Below, one piece after another: positions 1-9,442 of a DNA stretch of 64,000 nt (its first letter is position 1; every line of letters begins with the position of its first letter). The notes under the pieces were generated by a model. That model was given only the letters and a program-made list of their open reading frames with translations. It searched no databases and had not been told where the DNA came from. Position numbers and translations under genes: made by a program. Source of the DNA: Aeromonas bivalvium (GTDB taxonomy: Bacteria > Pseudomonadota > Gammaproteobacteria > Enterobacterales > Aeromonadaceae); NCBI RefSeq assembly GCF_000819765.1, contig NZ_CDBT01000044.1:3565-67564 (forward strand), given 5' to 3'.

Positions 1-551
1 ACCGCCGGCGCCAGTCCCCCCTTGGGCAGCACCAGGGCGGGGGCCTCCCGGGTGTGGCGGGCGAAGGTGTGCAACAGCAGGGCGTTGCACAGCTCCCCCA
101 GGGCCAGCCGGTTGCCCTCCTCCTGCCAGTCGAGGCGCGCCAGTCGGTTGGCCAGGGTCATCAGCACGGCGTCGTCGATGAAGGTCTTGTCGTCGAGGGC
201 GAGGTGGCGCCCCTCCCTGTCACACCCCTCCTCGGCGATGCGCGTCAGGTGAGCCGGACTGAAGTAGAGGTGGAAGAAGCGAAACTCCTCGCGCACCAGC
301 CACTCCGAGCCGTGATGATCCGGCATCAGGCAGATCTTGCCCGCCCCGCCGTGGCCGCCAGGGCCGTCGAGGCGCTCGGTCTGCTCGCCCCCCTCCAGGT
401 AGACGCTCAGGGTGTGGTGGCCTGGCCTGTGATAACGGGTCTGATCGAAACAGTTGCGCCAGCTCGCCAACCCGAGTCCGGGTTCGAGCCAGCGGCTCGC
501 CTCGAGCCGCGCCCCCGTGCTCACCAGTGCCTCGAATACCCCTGCCGTCAT
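1..551 (-). CDS. AraC-family transcriptional regulator, N-terminal part (runs off the left edge)
   Basis: Reading the complementary strand from the ATG at 551 gives 183 uninterrupted residues to the window edge, beginning MTAGVFEALVSTG. The start follows a purine-rich GGAGGAGGCG. The visible part resembles the N-terminal sensing domain of AraC-type activators: a cupin-like segment with FFHLYFSPAHL near residue 96, then a helical linker ending in a KGG-containing segment that usually precedes the two helix-turn-helix motifs. The DNA-binding domain lies outside the window, so the family call rests on the sensor half only. It is divergent from the EamA exporter at 782, a common arrangement for a regulator and its target; that link is inference. 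Confidence 0.68.
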   Translation of the reverse strand, partial: MTAGVFEALVSTGARLEASRWLEPGLGLASWRNCFDQTRYHRPGHHTLSVYLEGGEQTERLDGPGGHGGAGKICLMPDHHGSEWLVREEFRFFHLYFSPAHLTRIAEEGCDREGRHLALDDKTFIDDAVLMTLANRLARLDWQEEGNRLALGELCNALLLHTFARHTREAPALVLPKGGLAPA

Positions 552-781
552 CTCGCCTCCTCCATGTTGCCTCTTCCCTGCCGGGGGCCTAGGTGCAGCC
601 CTTGTCCCGCTGTCCCAGTCTACCCCCGGCCCGGGCCAGATGGCAGCAACCACGCCGCCCCCAGACAAAAAAACCGCAAGATCCTGTAACCCCAGAGCCG
701 AGGGAGGCGGTCATGCTAGGACCATCGGGTGCCGAGTCGCCCCGAGCACCCGCTTCTCTTTGTCGCTTCGAGGAACACATG

Positions 782-1672
782 ATGAATCTGACGCTCTACC
801 TCGCCACCGTGCTCATCTGGGGCAGCACCTGGATCGCCATCGCCTGGCAGCTCGGCCCCGTCCCCATCGAGGTCTCTGTGCTCTACCGCTTCGCCCTGGC
901 GGCGCTGGCCCTGTTTGCCCTGCTCACGGTGAGCGGCAAGTTTCCCCGCCTGCCGAGGCAGGGACAGGGTTACGCCGCCCTGCTGGGGGCCCTGCTCTTT
1001 TCCACCAACTTCCTCTGTTTTTATCATGCCACCCAATATATCCCGAGCGGCCTCTCGGCCGTGGTATTCGCCTGCGCCAGCATCTTCAACGGCCTCAATC
1101 TCTGGCTGTTCGAGGGGCAAAAGCCGAGCCGTCAATGGCTGCACGGCTCCCTGATGGGGCTGGTCGGCACCCTGCTGCTGTTCTGGCCCTCCCTGGCCTC
1201 GAGCGAGCTGGGGGCCCAGGCCTGGAAGGGGCTCGCCTTGGCCTGCGCCGGTACCCTCTGCTTTTCCCTCGGCAACCTGGTCTCGGCCCGGGGCCAGCGC
1301 CGCGGCTTCACCGTGCTGCAGATGGTGCCCTGGGGCATGGTGTACGGGGTCGTGCTGCTGCTGGGCTGGGTGCAGCTGCTGGGGCAGGAGCTGGTGTGGC
1401 CCCAGGATGGCCGCTACTGGGGCGCCCTCCTCTATCTGGCACTGTTTGGTTCCGTCATCGCCTTCACCGCCTATCTGACCCTGGTGGGACGCATTGGGGC
1501 CAGCAAGGCGGCCTATGCCACCGTGCTCTTCCCCCTGGTGGCCCTGGGGCTCTCCACCCTGTTCGAGGGATTTGTCTGGCAACCCGTCTCCATGGTCGGC
1601 ATGGCGGTCTGCCTGCTGGGCAACCTGGTGATCTTCGGCCTCCCCAGACGCCTTGGGCCACAAGCGGCCTGA
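782..1672 (+). CDS. EamA-family (DMT superfamily) permease
   Basis: An inner-membrane protein of about 296 residues with roughly ten hydrophobic helices in two EamA repeats. It starts MNLTLYLATVLIWGSTWIAI, the typical DMT opening. An in-frame ATG at 779 is equally possible; AGGA at 771-774 is better spaced for 782. The reading frame extends upstream to 593, but that part is proline- and arginine-rich and not membrane-like. Family members export amino acids or other metabolites; the substrate cannot be told from sequence. It lies between the divergent AraC-type gene and a LysR gene 66 bp downstream. Confidence 0.88.
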   Translation: MNLTLYLATVLIWGSTWIAIAWQLGPVPIEVSVLYRFALAALALFALLTVSGKFPRLPRQGQGYAALLGALLFSTNFLCFYHATQYIPSGLSAVVFACASIFNGLNLWLFEGQKPSRQWLHGSLMGLVGTLLLFWPSLASSELGAQAWKGLALACAGTLCFSLGNLVSARGQRRGFTVLQMVPWGMVYGVVLLLGWVQLLGQELVWPQDGRYWGALLYLALFGSVIAFTAYLTLVGRIGASKAAYATVLFPLVALGLSTLFEGFVWQPVSMVGMAVCLLGNLVIFGLPRRLGPQAA

Positions 1673-1738
1673 GGTCCTTGCCTCCCGCGCCGCGAGTCCC
1701 TAAGGTGGGGGCCACGGATCTTCGGGAGGCACCACATC

Positions 1739-2587
1739 ATGTTACTGGAAGGGCTGGATACCCTGTTTCTGCTGGCGAGCGAGGGCACCATGGGCAAGGT
1801 GGCCAGCCGCCTCTATATCAGTCAGTCGGCGGTGAGCAAGCGCATCCATCAGCTGGAGCTGCGCCTTGGCAAGAAGCTGATCGAACCCGATGGCCGCCAG
1901 ACACGGCTCACCCCCCAGGCCCACGAGTTGCTGGCGCGTCTGGGCCCCACCCTGGCCGAGATGAAGGGGCTGCTGGCGGACAGCCAGACCCTGACCGATG
2001 CCCATCCCCTGCCCATCGCCTGCTCGGAGACGCTGCTGGCCGGTTATCTGGCTCCCTTCATGGCCGCCTATCTGCGCCAGGATCCCTATCTGCAGATCTC
2101 CACCCACCACACCCCGGTGATCCTGGCCCGGGTACGGGCCGGTGAGGCCCTGCTCGGCATCTGCGCCGGACGCCTGCCCCCCGGTCATGGCCTGTGCGCC
2201 GAGCTGCTGCGGGACGAACCCTTCTATCTGGTGGGGGATGAGGCGCCGGCCGGGCCCGGGGCCAGCCTGCTCACCATGGATCTGGAGAACCCGGTCAACC
2301 GCTACCTGGTGGCGCCTCTGGCCGAACTCGGCCTGACGCCCCGCATGCAGCTCGACTCCTACCTGGCCCTGATCGAGCTGGCCAGGGCGGGCATGGGGCC
2401 TGTGATGCTGCCCCAGGGGCTGCTGGCCCTGGTCGGCGAGCAGGGCCGGCGGGCCAAGCCACTACCCGGCATCAGCCGCCCCCTTCACCTTATCTATCGC
2501 CCCAGCAGCCTGAAACGGGAGCGGGCCACCCGGCTGGTGCAGGCCCTGCTCCATCACTTCGCCGCCCTGGCCCCGCCCAGCCCATGA
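1739..2587 (+). CDS. LysR-family transcriptional regulator
   Basis: A 282-residue LTTR. The N-terminal winged helix-turn-helix has the classic spacing (LEGLDTLFLLASEGTMGKVASRLYISQSAVSKRI). An effector-binding domain follows from about residue 90. GGGAGG about 10 bp upstream supports the start. The length is slightly short for the family (about 300). The last 114 bp belong to a 113-bp unit present three times in tandem; the stop codon TGA lies exactly on the first repeat junction, so the protein itself is intact. Likely targets are the upstream EamA gene or the downstream TSUP gene, by proximity only. Confidence 0.9.
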   Translation: MLLEGLDTLFLLASEGTMGKVASRLYISQSAVSKRIHQLELRLGKKLIEPDGRQTRLTPQAHELLARLGPTLAEMKGLLADSQTLTDAHPLPIACSETLLAGYLAPFMAAYLRQDPYLQISTHHTPVILARVRAGEALLGICAGRLPPGHGLCAELLRDEPFYLVGDEAPAGPGASLLTMDLENPVNRYLVAPLAELGLTPRMQLDSYLALIELARAGMGPVMLPQGLLALVGEQGRRAKPLPGISRPLHLIYRPSSLKRERATRLVQALLHHFAALAPPSP

Positions 2588-2817
2588 GCCGCCCCCTTCA
2601 CCTTATCTATCGCCCCAGCAGTCTGAAACGGGAGCGGGCCACTCGGCTGGTGCAGGCCCTGCTCCATCACTTCGCCGCCATGGCCCCGCCCAGCCCATGA
2701 GCCGCCCCCTTCACCTTATCTATCGCCCCAGCAGTCTGAAACGGGAGCGGGCCACCCGGCTGGTGCAGGCCCTGCTCCATCACTTCGCCGCCCTGGCCCC
2801 GCCCAGCCCATGAGCCG
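2474..2817 (+). repeat. Three tandem copies of a 113-bp unit derived from the LysR gene 3' end
   Basis: Units begin at 2474, 2587 and 2700, all with AGCCGCCCCC. A 5-bp partial fourth copy (AGCCG) ends at 2817. Only a few substitutions separate the copies, for example CAGCCTG versus CAGTCTG and GCCGCCCTGG versus GCCGCCATGG. 113 is not a multiple of three, so copies 2 and 3 are out of frame with the gene and follow its stop codon. The short AGCCG homology at the edges suits replication slippage. Confidence 0.95.
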
Positions 2818-2865
2818 GCTTCTGACCACCCAGCACAGGAGACGGGCCTAAGGGCAGGAACACCC

Positions 2866-3645
2866 TCAGGGCAGCCAGGCAAACAGCGCGGGGTACTGGC
2901 TCCACACCAGCTTGGCGGACATCAGCAGGGAGACGGTGACCAGCAGGGGCTTGATCAGCTTGACCCCCTTGGCCAGCACCAGCCGGGAGCCGACCCGGGC
3001 GCCGATGAACTGGCCCAGGGCCATGGACAGGCCGACGCTCCACACCACCTTGCCGCCGAGGGCGAAGAACAGCAGGGAGGCGATGTTGGAGGTGAAGTTG
3101 AGCAGCTTGGTGTGGGCCGTGGCCCGCGCCATGCCAAACCCGGCCAGGGCGACGAAGCCGATGGCGAAAAACGAGCCGGTACCCGGGCCGAAGAAGCCGT
3201 CATAGAAGCCGACCCCGCCCCCCACCAGCAGGGCAAATGGCAGAGCAGATAGTCTGCGCTGGCTCTCGGCATCGCTCACCCTGGGGGAGAAATAGAAGTA
3301 GCAGGCAAAGGCCATCAGCAGGAAGGGGAGCAGCCGCTCCAGGATGGCGGCGTCTATGGTCTGCACCGCCAGGGAGCCGATCGCCGCCCCGATGAAGGTA
3401 CAGATCACCGCGGGCCAGATGATGGGCCACTCGATGAGCCCGCGACGGGCGTAGAACCAGGTGGCGGAGAAGGAGCCGAAACTGCTCTGCAACTTGTTGG
3501 TGCCGAGCACCAGGGCGGGGGGCATGCCGGTGGCCAGCAGGGCCGGTACCGTCAGCAGGCCGCCGCCACCGGCGATGGCATCGATGAAACCGGCGATCAG
3601 GGCGACGCCAAACAGCAGGATCAGGGTGGTGAGCTCAAACTCCAT
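2866..3645 (-). CDS. TSUP-family (TauE/SafE) sulfite/anion exporter
   Basis: A 259-residue integral membrane protein with about eight hydrophobic helices in two repeats. The N-terminal repeat holds the conserved glycine-rich ALIAGFIDAIAGGGGLLTVP stretch typical of YfcA-like TSUP proteins, followed by LGTNKLQSSFGS. These carry sulfur-containing or organic anions across the inner membrane; the substrate is unknown here. It is convergent with the LysR gene, from which the 113-bp repeat array separates it. It starts at the ATG at 3645, with a purine-rich sequence upstream. Confidence 0.9.
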   Translation of the reverse strand: MEFELTTLILLFGVALIAGFIDAIAGGGGLLTVPALLATGMPPALVLGTNKLQSSFGSFSATWFYARRGLIEWPIIWPAVICTFIGAAIGSLAVQTIDAAILERLLPFLLMAFACYFYFSPRVSDAESQRRLSALPFALLVGGGVGFYDGFFGPGTGSFFAIGFVALAGFGMARATAHTKLLNFTSNIASLLFFALGGKVVWSVGLSMALGQFIGARVGSRLVLAKGVKLIKPLLVTVSLLMSAKLVWSQYPALFAWLP

Positions 3646-3835
3646 TTGTACCTCGGGCAGACAGAAAAGTGCTGTGCCCCTGCCCCCCGCGAAGGGAAGG
3701 CAGGAGCCGGATGCAGCTATCCTAAGGGGGCGTCACTCATTCGCATAACGAAACAATGGCAGTCAATCAATTCCCGATTTTCATCATTCCCGTTTCTGCC
3801 ATAGCCAGCTTCGCCATGGGCCACCCCGGCAGCCA

Positions 3836-4630
3836 TCAGCCTGTCTGCGCCGACGGCTCCGCCTGGGTTGATTCCTCCTTTTCATCATTTTCCGTACCAC
3901 GACAGAGGAAGGGCAGCAGCGCCCCTTGCAGGGCGGCATCCTCCTCCCCCGGCCAGCGATTGACTCGCCCGGCCATGTAACGGCTGCTGAACAGGTTGAA
4001 CCAGAGCTGCAGCCCCAGGCCAGCCCGGGCCTCTCCCGCCACCTCCAGTACGCAGGCCGCCACCTCGGCGGTGCAGAGCTGATGCTCCCTGGGGGCCACC
4101 CGCATGCCGTAGGTGGAGAGGCTTTCGGGGCGCACCGCCAGCACGGGCAGGCCATCGAGATAAGGGCTCTTGTTGAACATCTTGCGCGCCTCGGGCCAGG
4201 TACCGTCCAGCAGGATGAAGAGGGGGCGCTTGCCCGGCGCGGGCAGGAGCTGCTCGGTCAGGCGCGCCGGCGCCTTCTCGCAGGCGGGGAAGACCACATA
4301 GGGCTGCCAGGCGGGATCGGCCAGGAGCCCCAGCAACTCGGCATGGGGTTCGGTGCGGGACCAGAGATAGGCCCAGGTGTTGCGGGGCAGCACGTCGGCG
4401 ATGAGGCGCCCTGTGTTGGAGGGCTTCATGGGCTCGCTGTCATACATCAGCAGGCAGAACCCCGCCTCGGCCTTGAGCTCGGGGCGCCAGTCACAGGCGC
4501 ACCAGTCCCGGCGCAGCTGGCAGGCCTCGCAGCGGGGCACGCTGCCGCCGCGGGCGAGGAAGGGGCGAGTGGAGACGCTCTTGCGCCACACCCGCAGGCG
4601 ATTGACGGCGTGATCGGGGATTGGCTTCAT
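3836..4630 (-). CDS. tapT: DTW-domain tRNA-uridine aminocarboxypropyltransferase (TapT/YfiP)
   Basis: A 264-residue protein that matches TapT from recall. It has an N-terminal metal-type cysteine cluster (C34, C37, C44, C46, in RCEACQLRRDWCAC), MYDSEPMKPSNTGRLIADVLP, and the DTW signature DGTWPEARKMF. TapT transfers the aminocarboxypropyl group of S-adenosylmethionine to uridine 47 of tRNAs to form acp3U. The gene is monocistronic and faces away from the VOC gene at 4775. The C-terminal tail is charged and poorly conserved. Confidence 0.88.
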   Translation of the reverse strand: MKPIPDHAVNRLRVWRKSVSTRPFLARGGSVPRCEACQLRRDWCACDWRPELKAEAGFCLLMYDSEPMKPSNTGRLIADVLPRNTWAYLWSRTEPHAELLGLLADPAWQPYVVFPACEKAPARLTEQLLPAPGKRPLFILLDGTWPEARKMFNKSPYLDGLPVLAVRPESLSTYGMRVAPREHQLCTAEVAACVLEVAGEARAGLGLQLWFNLFSSRYMAGRVNRWPGEEDAALQGALLPFLCRGTENDEKEESTQAEPSAQTG

Positions 4631-4774
4631 GGGGACTCGGGACGGTTAGGCGCATTGGGGGCCGAGATTGTAGCGAGGGGGCCGCAAGGCGGCAAGGGCT
4701 CCCGGGCGCCCCGAAAGCCTCTCTATACTCAGGGACGCGGCCGCCCCCCGGCGGCCCCTGGACAGGAGCAGGAG

Positions 4775-5209
4775 ATGACCGAACAACGCAATGAGGAGGC
4801 CAGGGCCCACGCCCTGGCCGAAGGATCCACCTTCACCTGGCACGAGCTCTATGTGGCCGACGGCGAGGCCGCCGTGCGCTTTTACGCCCAGGTGCTCGAC
4901 TGGGAGAGCCAGCACCTGGAGATGGAAGGGGACAGCTACCCCATGCTGGTGGCCAATGGCCGCCCCATCGCCGGGGTGCAAGCCACCCGGGACAACCTCC
5001 AGATGGCTGGCGTGCCGCCCCACTGGGCCATCTATGTCGCCGTGGATGACGTGGATGCCAGGCTCGCCAGGGTGACGGAGCACGGCGGCAGCATAGTGGT
5101 GCCCGCCATGGACATCCCCACCGTCGGGCGCATGGCACTCATCGCCGACCCGCAGGGAGCCCACCTCTGGCTGTTCACTCCCTTTTCCGGGAAGTGCCAG
5201 CAAGCCTGA
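4775..5209 (+). CDS. VOC-family (glyoxalase/bleomycin-resistance fold) protein
   Basis: A 144-residue single VOC domain. The open frame continues far upstream, but the ATG at 4775 follows AGGAGCAGGAG and is the first sensible start. HELYVADGEAAVRFYAQVLDW and the C-terminal DPQGAHLWLF are the usual first-strand and metal-region motifs. The family includes lyases, dioxygenases and resistance proteins, so no reaction can be assigned. It is convergent with ddl, with a shared bidirectional terminator between them. Confidence 0.85.
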   Translation: MTEQRNEEARAHALAEGSTFTWHELYVADGEAAVRFYAQVLDWESQHLEMEGDSYPMLVANGRPIAGVQATRDNLQMAGVPPHWAIYVAVDDVDARLARVTEHGGSIVVPAMDIPTVGRMALIADPQGAHLWLFTPFSGKCQQA

Positions 5210-5217
5210 AAACGACA

Positions 5218-5238
5218 GAGGGGCCCACAGGGCCCCTC
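5218..5238. terminator. Bidirectional terminator between the VOC gene and ddl
   Basis: A perfect 9-bp stem (GAGGGGCCC / GGGCCCCTC) around an ACA loop, flanked by CGACA/TGTCG. A T-rich tract follows on the minus strand. It sits between the ends of two convergent genes. Confidence 0.8.
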
Positions 5239-5266
5239 GCTTGTCGATGTGCCGGGTTGGCACTCC

Positions 5267-6253
5267 TCAGACGGGGCGCAGATTCTGCTCGAGGAAGGTC
5301 GCGAAGCTGTGACCGTGATGGGCCAGCAGTTTCGGGAACATGGAGATGGAGGTCATGCCCGGGAAGGTGTTGATCTCGTTGAGCAATATCTCGCCCTCTT
5401 CGGTCAGGAAGAAGTCGATGCGCGACAGATGGGTCAGTTTCAGCTGGCGGAACGCCTTGAGGGAGTATGCCTGGATGGCATCGGCCTGGGCCTGGGTCAG
5501 CCCCTCGGCACGCAGCGCAGTCTCGGTATGGCTGGCGGCGCTGTATTTCTCCTCATAGGTGTAGAACTTGTCCTGGGGCACGCAGATCTCCCCGGGATAG
5601 GTGGCCACCAGCTCGTCGCCATACTGGTAGACCGCCACTTCCAGCTCGCGGGGCCTGACCGCCTTTTCGATCAATACCTGCTCGGAGTAACCGAAGGCAT
5701 CCTTGATCCCCTGCTCCAGCTCGGCGTCGTTGCTGGCGGCATAGCAACCCACCGACGAGCCCTGGCAGGCCGCCTTGATGAAGACCTTGCCCCACTTGGC
5801 CAGCGCGGCTCTCGCCTCGCTCATGGCTGCCTCGCCCTGCTCGGTCAGGAACAGATAGGGGGTATTGGGGATGCCGATGGCGGAGAGCCACAGCTTGGTG
5901 CTGATCTTGTTGAAGCAGATCTTGCTCGCCTCGGCGTCGCAGCCAAGATAAGGCAGCCCCGCCAGCTCGAGGAAGGATTGCAGATCGCCGGTCTCGCCCG
6001 GGTAACCGTGGATGCAGGGCACCACGTAATCCACCGGCCGCGCCACGCTGTCGAACGAGAGCAGCTTGTCCAGCCCCAGCTTGCACTCGCGGCCGTCGGC
6101 ACTGAGCCAGCGGTCGGCAAACATCTCGACCCGGGTCACCTCGACCCCAGGCAAGAGACCAAGCTGTTGTTCGAGGAAATTGGCACTGCGCAGAGAGACT
6201 TCGTGCTCGGCGCCACCGCCGCCGCACAGCAGCAAGACATGCATCTTCTTCAT
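5267..6253 (-). CDS. ddl: D-alanine--D-alanine ligase
   Basis: A 328-residue ATP-grasp ligase that joins two D-alanines for peptidoglycan precursor synthesis in the cytoplasm. MKKMHVLLLCGGGGAEHEVSL is the canonical N-terminal Ddl motif. The C-terminal LLNEINTFPGMTSISMFPKL contains the conserved Asn/Glu metal ligands of the active site. The frame is open to 6316, but the 21 extra residues are not Ddl-like, so the ATG at 6253 was chosen. It stands alone, outside the mur cluster, as DdlA-type copies often do. Confidence 0.94.
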   Translation of the reverse strand: MKKMHVLLLCGGGGAEHEVSLRSANFLEQQLGLLPGVEVTRVEMFADRWLSADGRECKLGLDKLLSFDSVARPVDYVVPCIHGYPGETGDLQSFLELAGLPYLGCDAEASKICFNKISTKLWLSAIGIPNTPYLFLTEQGEAAMSEARAALAKWGKVFIKAACQGSSVGCYAASNDAELEQGIKDAFGYSEQVLIEKAVRPRELEVAVYQYGDELVATYPGEICVPQDKFYTYEEKYSAASHTETALRAEGLTQAQADAIQAYSLKAFRQLKLTHLSRIDFFLTEEGEILLNEINTFPGMTSISMFPKLLAHHGHSFATFLEQNLRPV

Positions 6254-6440
6254 TGATTGGGATCCCTTGGGAGAAGCGGCCCCGTCATCCTCGGTGGCGA
6301 ACAGGAAACCAGCCACCGGACGTAAGCCAAGTGCGGCCAGTGTAGCAAGGGGGATCCCGCCTTGTCAGCTGATGGCAGGCCCCTCCCCCCACTGGGACCC
6401 GAAAAAAGGGTCCCCTGTGACAGATCTTTGAACAAAGACC

Positions 6441-7031
6441 TCAGCGAGGGGGATCGACCCGACCCAGGCCGGTGCCATTGACCCGAAACCAGCCGGCGAT
6501 GCTGTAGCGCTCCTCCCGGGCGGGGAGCACCTCGTGGGGGAACTCCTCAGACAGAAACAGCACCAGGCGCCCCCCCATCGGCGAGACATCCATCAGGTGC
6601 TGCTCACCGTCGTCATAGACCCGCAGCAGGCCGCCATCGGCGGGCTGCCAATCCTGGTTGAGGTAGAAGACTGAGGTGAGGCGACGGTTGGATCGCCCGG
6701 CGAAGGCATCCCTGTGGGTGGCGTAGAAATCCCCGGGCCGGTAGCGGGCAAAATGGGCCTCATAGTCGAACAGCCCCAGCATCAACAGGCGATTGGCGGC
6801 GATACGCAGGGACTCCATGCGCGCCAGATAATCCGCCACCGGCGCCCCCAGCTCGGCATCGAGCCAATGGATCTGATCCCGGCGAATGTCGGCATTGCCC
6901 TGATGCAGCCCCTCACGACCGATCCCGGCCGGTTGCCATGCCTCCGGCAGGCAGGCCCGCAGGGCCGCCACCTCAGCGGGGGAGAGAAAATCATCCACTA
7001 TCGCCCAACCCCGGGCGTAGATGGCATCCAT
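6441..7031 (-). CDS. 2OG-Fe(II) oxygenase (prolyl 4-hydroxylase-like)
   Basis: A 196-residue double-stranded beta-helix dioxygenase. The iron triad is visible as H106-x-D108 (FYATHRDAF) and H166 (EEFPHEVLP), with R176 (EERYSIAGWF) expected to bind 2-oxoglutarate. Such proteins hydroxylate protein or small-molecule targets; the target is not evident. An in-frame TTG at 7049 would add six residues; neither start has a clear ribosome-binding site, and ATG is preferred. It is divergent from a glutathione peroxidase, and both could relate to oxygen or iron status (inference). Confidence 0.85.
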   Translation of the reverse strand: MDAIYARGWAIVDDFLSPAEVAALRACLPEAWQPAGIGREGLHQGNADIRRDQIHWLDAELGAPVADYLARMESLRIAANRLLMLGLFDYEAHFARYRPGDFYATHRDAFAGRSNRRLTSVFYLNQDWQPADGGLLRVYDDGEQHLMDVSPMGGRLVLFLSEEFPHEVLPAREERYSIAGWFRVNGTGLGRVDPPR

Positions 7032-7261
7032 GACGGCGTTGTGATCCAAGGAAGTGGCTCGAAAAAGGGTGGTGGCGCTTTTTATCTGCTTTCAAGAGGG
7101 CCCACAAACCGGATTGCAACTCGATACGAGCCCCAGCATCGATATTGCCACCCCCTCCCCTTGCCCTGCCCTGCCGACTCGGCTAGCGTTGCCTCAAGGC
7201 CCTGCCGTGCATCGCCTGTCACTTGTCACTCATCATCCATGCCCCACCAAGAGCGAGCCCC

Positions 7262-7738
7262 ATGACCCTGACCACACTGCGCCTCACCCGCCTCGACGGC
7301 ACCGAGTACCCCCATGACCTGCTGCAAGACAGGGTCATTCTGGTGGTCAACGTCGCCAGTCGCTGCGGCTTTACGCCCCAATACACCGGCCTTGAGGCGC
7401 TCCATCGCGAATTTGGCCCCAGGGGACTCACCATCCTCGGCTTCCCCTGCAACCAGTTTGGCGCCCAGGAGCCCGGGGACGCCCAGGAGATAGCCCGCTT
7501 CTGCTCCCTGGACTACCCGGTCAGCTTCCCCATCATGGCCAAGTGCGAGGTCAACGGTCCCCAGGCCCACCCCCTCTACCGCTGGCTCAAGGCCGAGCAG
7601 CCAGGCTTGCTCGGCTCCGAGGCCATCAAGTGGAACTTCACCAAGTTTCTCATCAACCGTCAGGGGCAGGTGGTGGCCCGCTACGCCCCCCAGACCCGGC
7701 CCCAGGCCCTGGCAGCCGACATCCAGGCCCTGCTCTGA
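7262..7738 (+). CDS. Glutathione peroxidase family protein
   Basis: A 158-residue thioredoxin-fold peroxidase. The peroxidatic Cys35 lies in NVASRCGFTPQ, and the other tetrad residues are seen as Gln69 (FPCNQFGAQEPG) and Trp124/Asn125 (KWNFTKFL). This is the cysteine, not selenocysteine, type; bacterial members often use thioredoxin rather than glutathione. The open frame begins at 7223, but the ATG at 7262 gives the standard N-terminus. It is divergent from the 2OG oxygenase. Confidence 0.92.
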   Translation: MTLTTLRLTRLDGTEYPHDLLQDRVILVVNVASRCGFTPQYTGLEALHREFGPRGLTILGFPCNQFGAQEPGDAQEIARFCSLDYPVSFPIMAKCEVNGPQAHPLYRWLKAEQPGLLGSEAIKWNFTKFLINRQGQVVARYAPQTRPQALAADIQALL

Positions 7739-7992
7739 GCCCAGCGCCTCCCCTTGCCCCGGCCCCTGACGACACCTTGTCGGCCGGGCGCCGTGATGGC
7801 GGCTGCCCTTGGCCGTGATTTCTGCTATATTGTGCGCCCACACAGGCCCGAGCCCCCAGGCTCCGGCCCTTTGTGTTTCTCGGTGGCTCATCTCACGGCG
7901 TCACCGTCATTGCCGTTTCTTCGGGGTGGATGGCGCGCCGCGCCGATCGCACCCCTTGAGCCAAGGCTCAATGCCAGGAGTTTCTCTCGAAC

Positions 7993-9375
7993 ATGTCATT
8001 CAATGAACTGGGTCTGTCACCGCACATACTGCGGGCCGTCAAGGAGCTGGGTTACGAACAGCCCACCCCCATCCAGCAGCAAGCCATCCCGGCCATCCTG
8101 GCCGGTCAGGATGTGCTGGGCGGCGCCCAGACAGGCACAGGCAAGACGGCCGGTTTCACCCTGCCCATGCTCCATCGGCTGCTGGCCAACCACGGCCGCG
8201 GCGGTCGCCGCCAGGTGCGCGCCCTGGTGCTGACCCCGACCCGGGAGCTGGCCGCCCAGGTGGGCGAGAGCATCATCAAATATGCCCACCACCTGCCGTT
8301 TCGCACCCTGATCGCCTACGGCGGTGTCAGCATCAAGCCGAACCTGGACGCCATCAAGCTCGGCGTCGACATCCTGGTCGCCACCCCGGGCCGTTTGCTG
8401 GATCTGCTGACCCAGGGGGCCCTGACCCTGACCCAGCTGGAAGTGCTGGTGCTGGACGAAGCGGATCGCATGCTCGACATGGGCTTTATCACCGACATTC
8501 GCCGCATCATGAAGGCGCTGCCGGACACCCGCCAGACCCTGCTCTTCTCCGCCACCTTCTCAAGCGACATCAAGGCGCTGGCGGACGATCTGCTCAGGGA
8601 GCCCACCCTCATCGAGGTGGATCCCAGCAACACGGCCGCCGATCAGGTGACCCAGCGCATCATCCAGGTCGATCGGGAACGTCGCCGCGAGCTGCTCTCC
8701 CACATGATTGGCCGCGGCAACTGGCAGCGGGTGCTGGTGTTCGTGCGCACCAAGCAGATTGCCGACCGCCTCGCCCAGCAGATGCAGAAGGATGGTCTCA
8801 ATACGGTGGCCATTCACGGTGACAAGAGCCAGGGTGCCCGCAACCGGGCGCTGGCGGATTTTCGTGAGGGCAAGGTGCGGGTGCTGGTCGCCACCGACAT
8901 CGCCGCTCGCGGCCTGGACATCGATCAACTGCCCCATGTGATCAACTTCGAGCTGCCCCAGATGGCGGAGGATTACATCCACCGCATCGGCCGCACCGGC
9001 CGTGCCGGCCGTGGTGGCGAGGCCATCTCCCTGGTGAGCCAGGACGAGCTGGGCCAGCTCAAGGATATCGAGGCGCTGATCGGCCAATCCCTGCAGGTGG
9101 AGATCCTGGACGGGTACGAGCCGAGCGGCAAGCCGAGCCGTCAGACCCTGCCCGGCAGCAAGCCGGTGCAAAACCCGCCCCGCGCTCGCGGCCATGCCAA
9201 CGCCAAAGGGGGCAAGGGCAAACCCGCCGCCGGCAAGGGCAAGAGCGAAGGCAGCAAGAAGCCAGCCCCAGCCCGCAAGCGGGAAGTGGTGGGCGAAGAC
9301 ATCGGCTTCACCCCCATGCGCCGCCTGCCCAAGGCCCAGCGTGGCGACTTTCAGGACAACTCCAACGAGGAGTGA
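7993..9375 (+). CDS. rhlE: DEAD-box ATP-dependent RNA helicase RhlE
   Basis: A 460-residue helicase. It has the Q motif (F3, [10 protein letters not shown]), Walker A AQTGTGKT at 45-52, PTRELA, DEAD at 155-158, SAT at 186-188 and the C-terminal [10 protein letters not shown] near 335. The last 80 residues form a basic, glycine-, lysine- and proline-rich tail typical of RhlE, used for RNA contact in ribosome assembly and mRNA turnover. It ends before a strong bidirectional hairpin. A 254-bp leader after the peroxidase gene probably holds its promoter. Confidence 0.95.
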   Translation: MSFNELGLSPHILRAVKELGYEQPTPIQQQAIPAILAGQDVLGGAQTGTGKTAGFTLPMLHRLLANHGRGGRRQVRALVLTPTRELAAQVGESIIKYAHHLPFRTLIAYGGVSIKPNLDAIKLGVDILVATPGRLLDLLTQGALTLTQLEVLVLDEADRMLDMGFITDIRRIMKALPDTRQTLLFSATFSSDIKALADDLLREPTLIEVDPSNTAADQVTQRIIQVDRERRRELLSHMIGRGNWQRVLVFVRTKQIADRLAQQMQKDGLNTVAIHGDKSQGARNRALADFREGKVRVLVATDIAARGLDIDQLPHVINFELPQMAEDYIHRIGRTGRAGRGGEAISLVSQDELGQLKDIEALIGQSLQVEILDGYEPSGKPSRQTLPGSKPVQNPPRARGHANAKGGKGKPAAGKGKSEGSKKPAPARKREVVGEDIGFTPMRRLPKAQRGDFQDNSNEE

Positions 9376-9404
9376 GACTGCGCGAGCCCTGCGTCCTGAA
9401 CAAC

Positions 9405-9430
9405 AAAAAACCGCCCGAGGGCGGTTTTTT
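9405..9430. terminator. Bidirectional terminator after rhlE
   Basis: CCGCC / GGCGG stem around CGAG, flanked by A6 on the left and T6 on the right. It serves rhlE (+) and the convergent acetyltransferase (-). Confidence 0.93.
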
Positions 9431-9442
9431 ACTGGGCCTGTG

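Noticed and set aside
454-2145. Long plus-strand open frame of 563 codons across the EamA and LysR genes
   Set aside because: It is proline-, arginine- and glycine-rich and overlaps two well-supported genes; high G+C creates such false frames.
3756-3980. 74-codon plus-strand ORF between the TSUP gene and tapT
   Set aside because: No ribosome-binding site or homology; it overlaps the tapT 3' end antisense.
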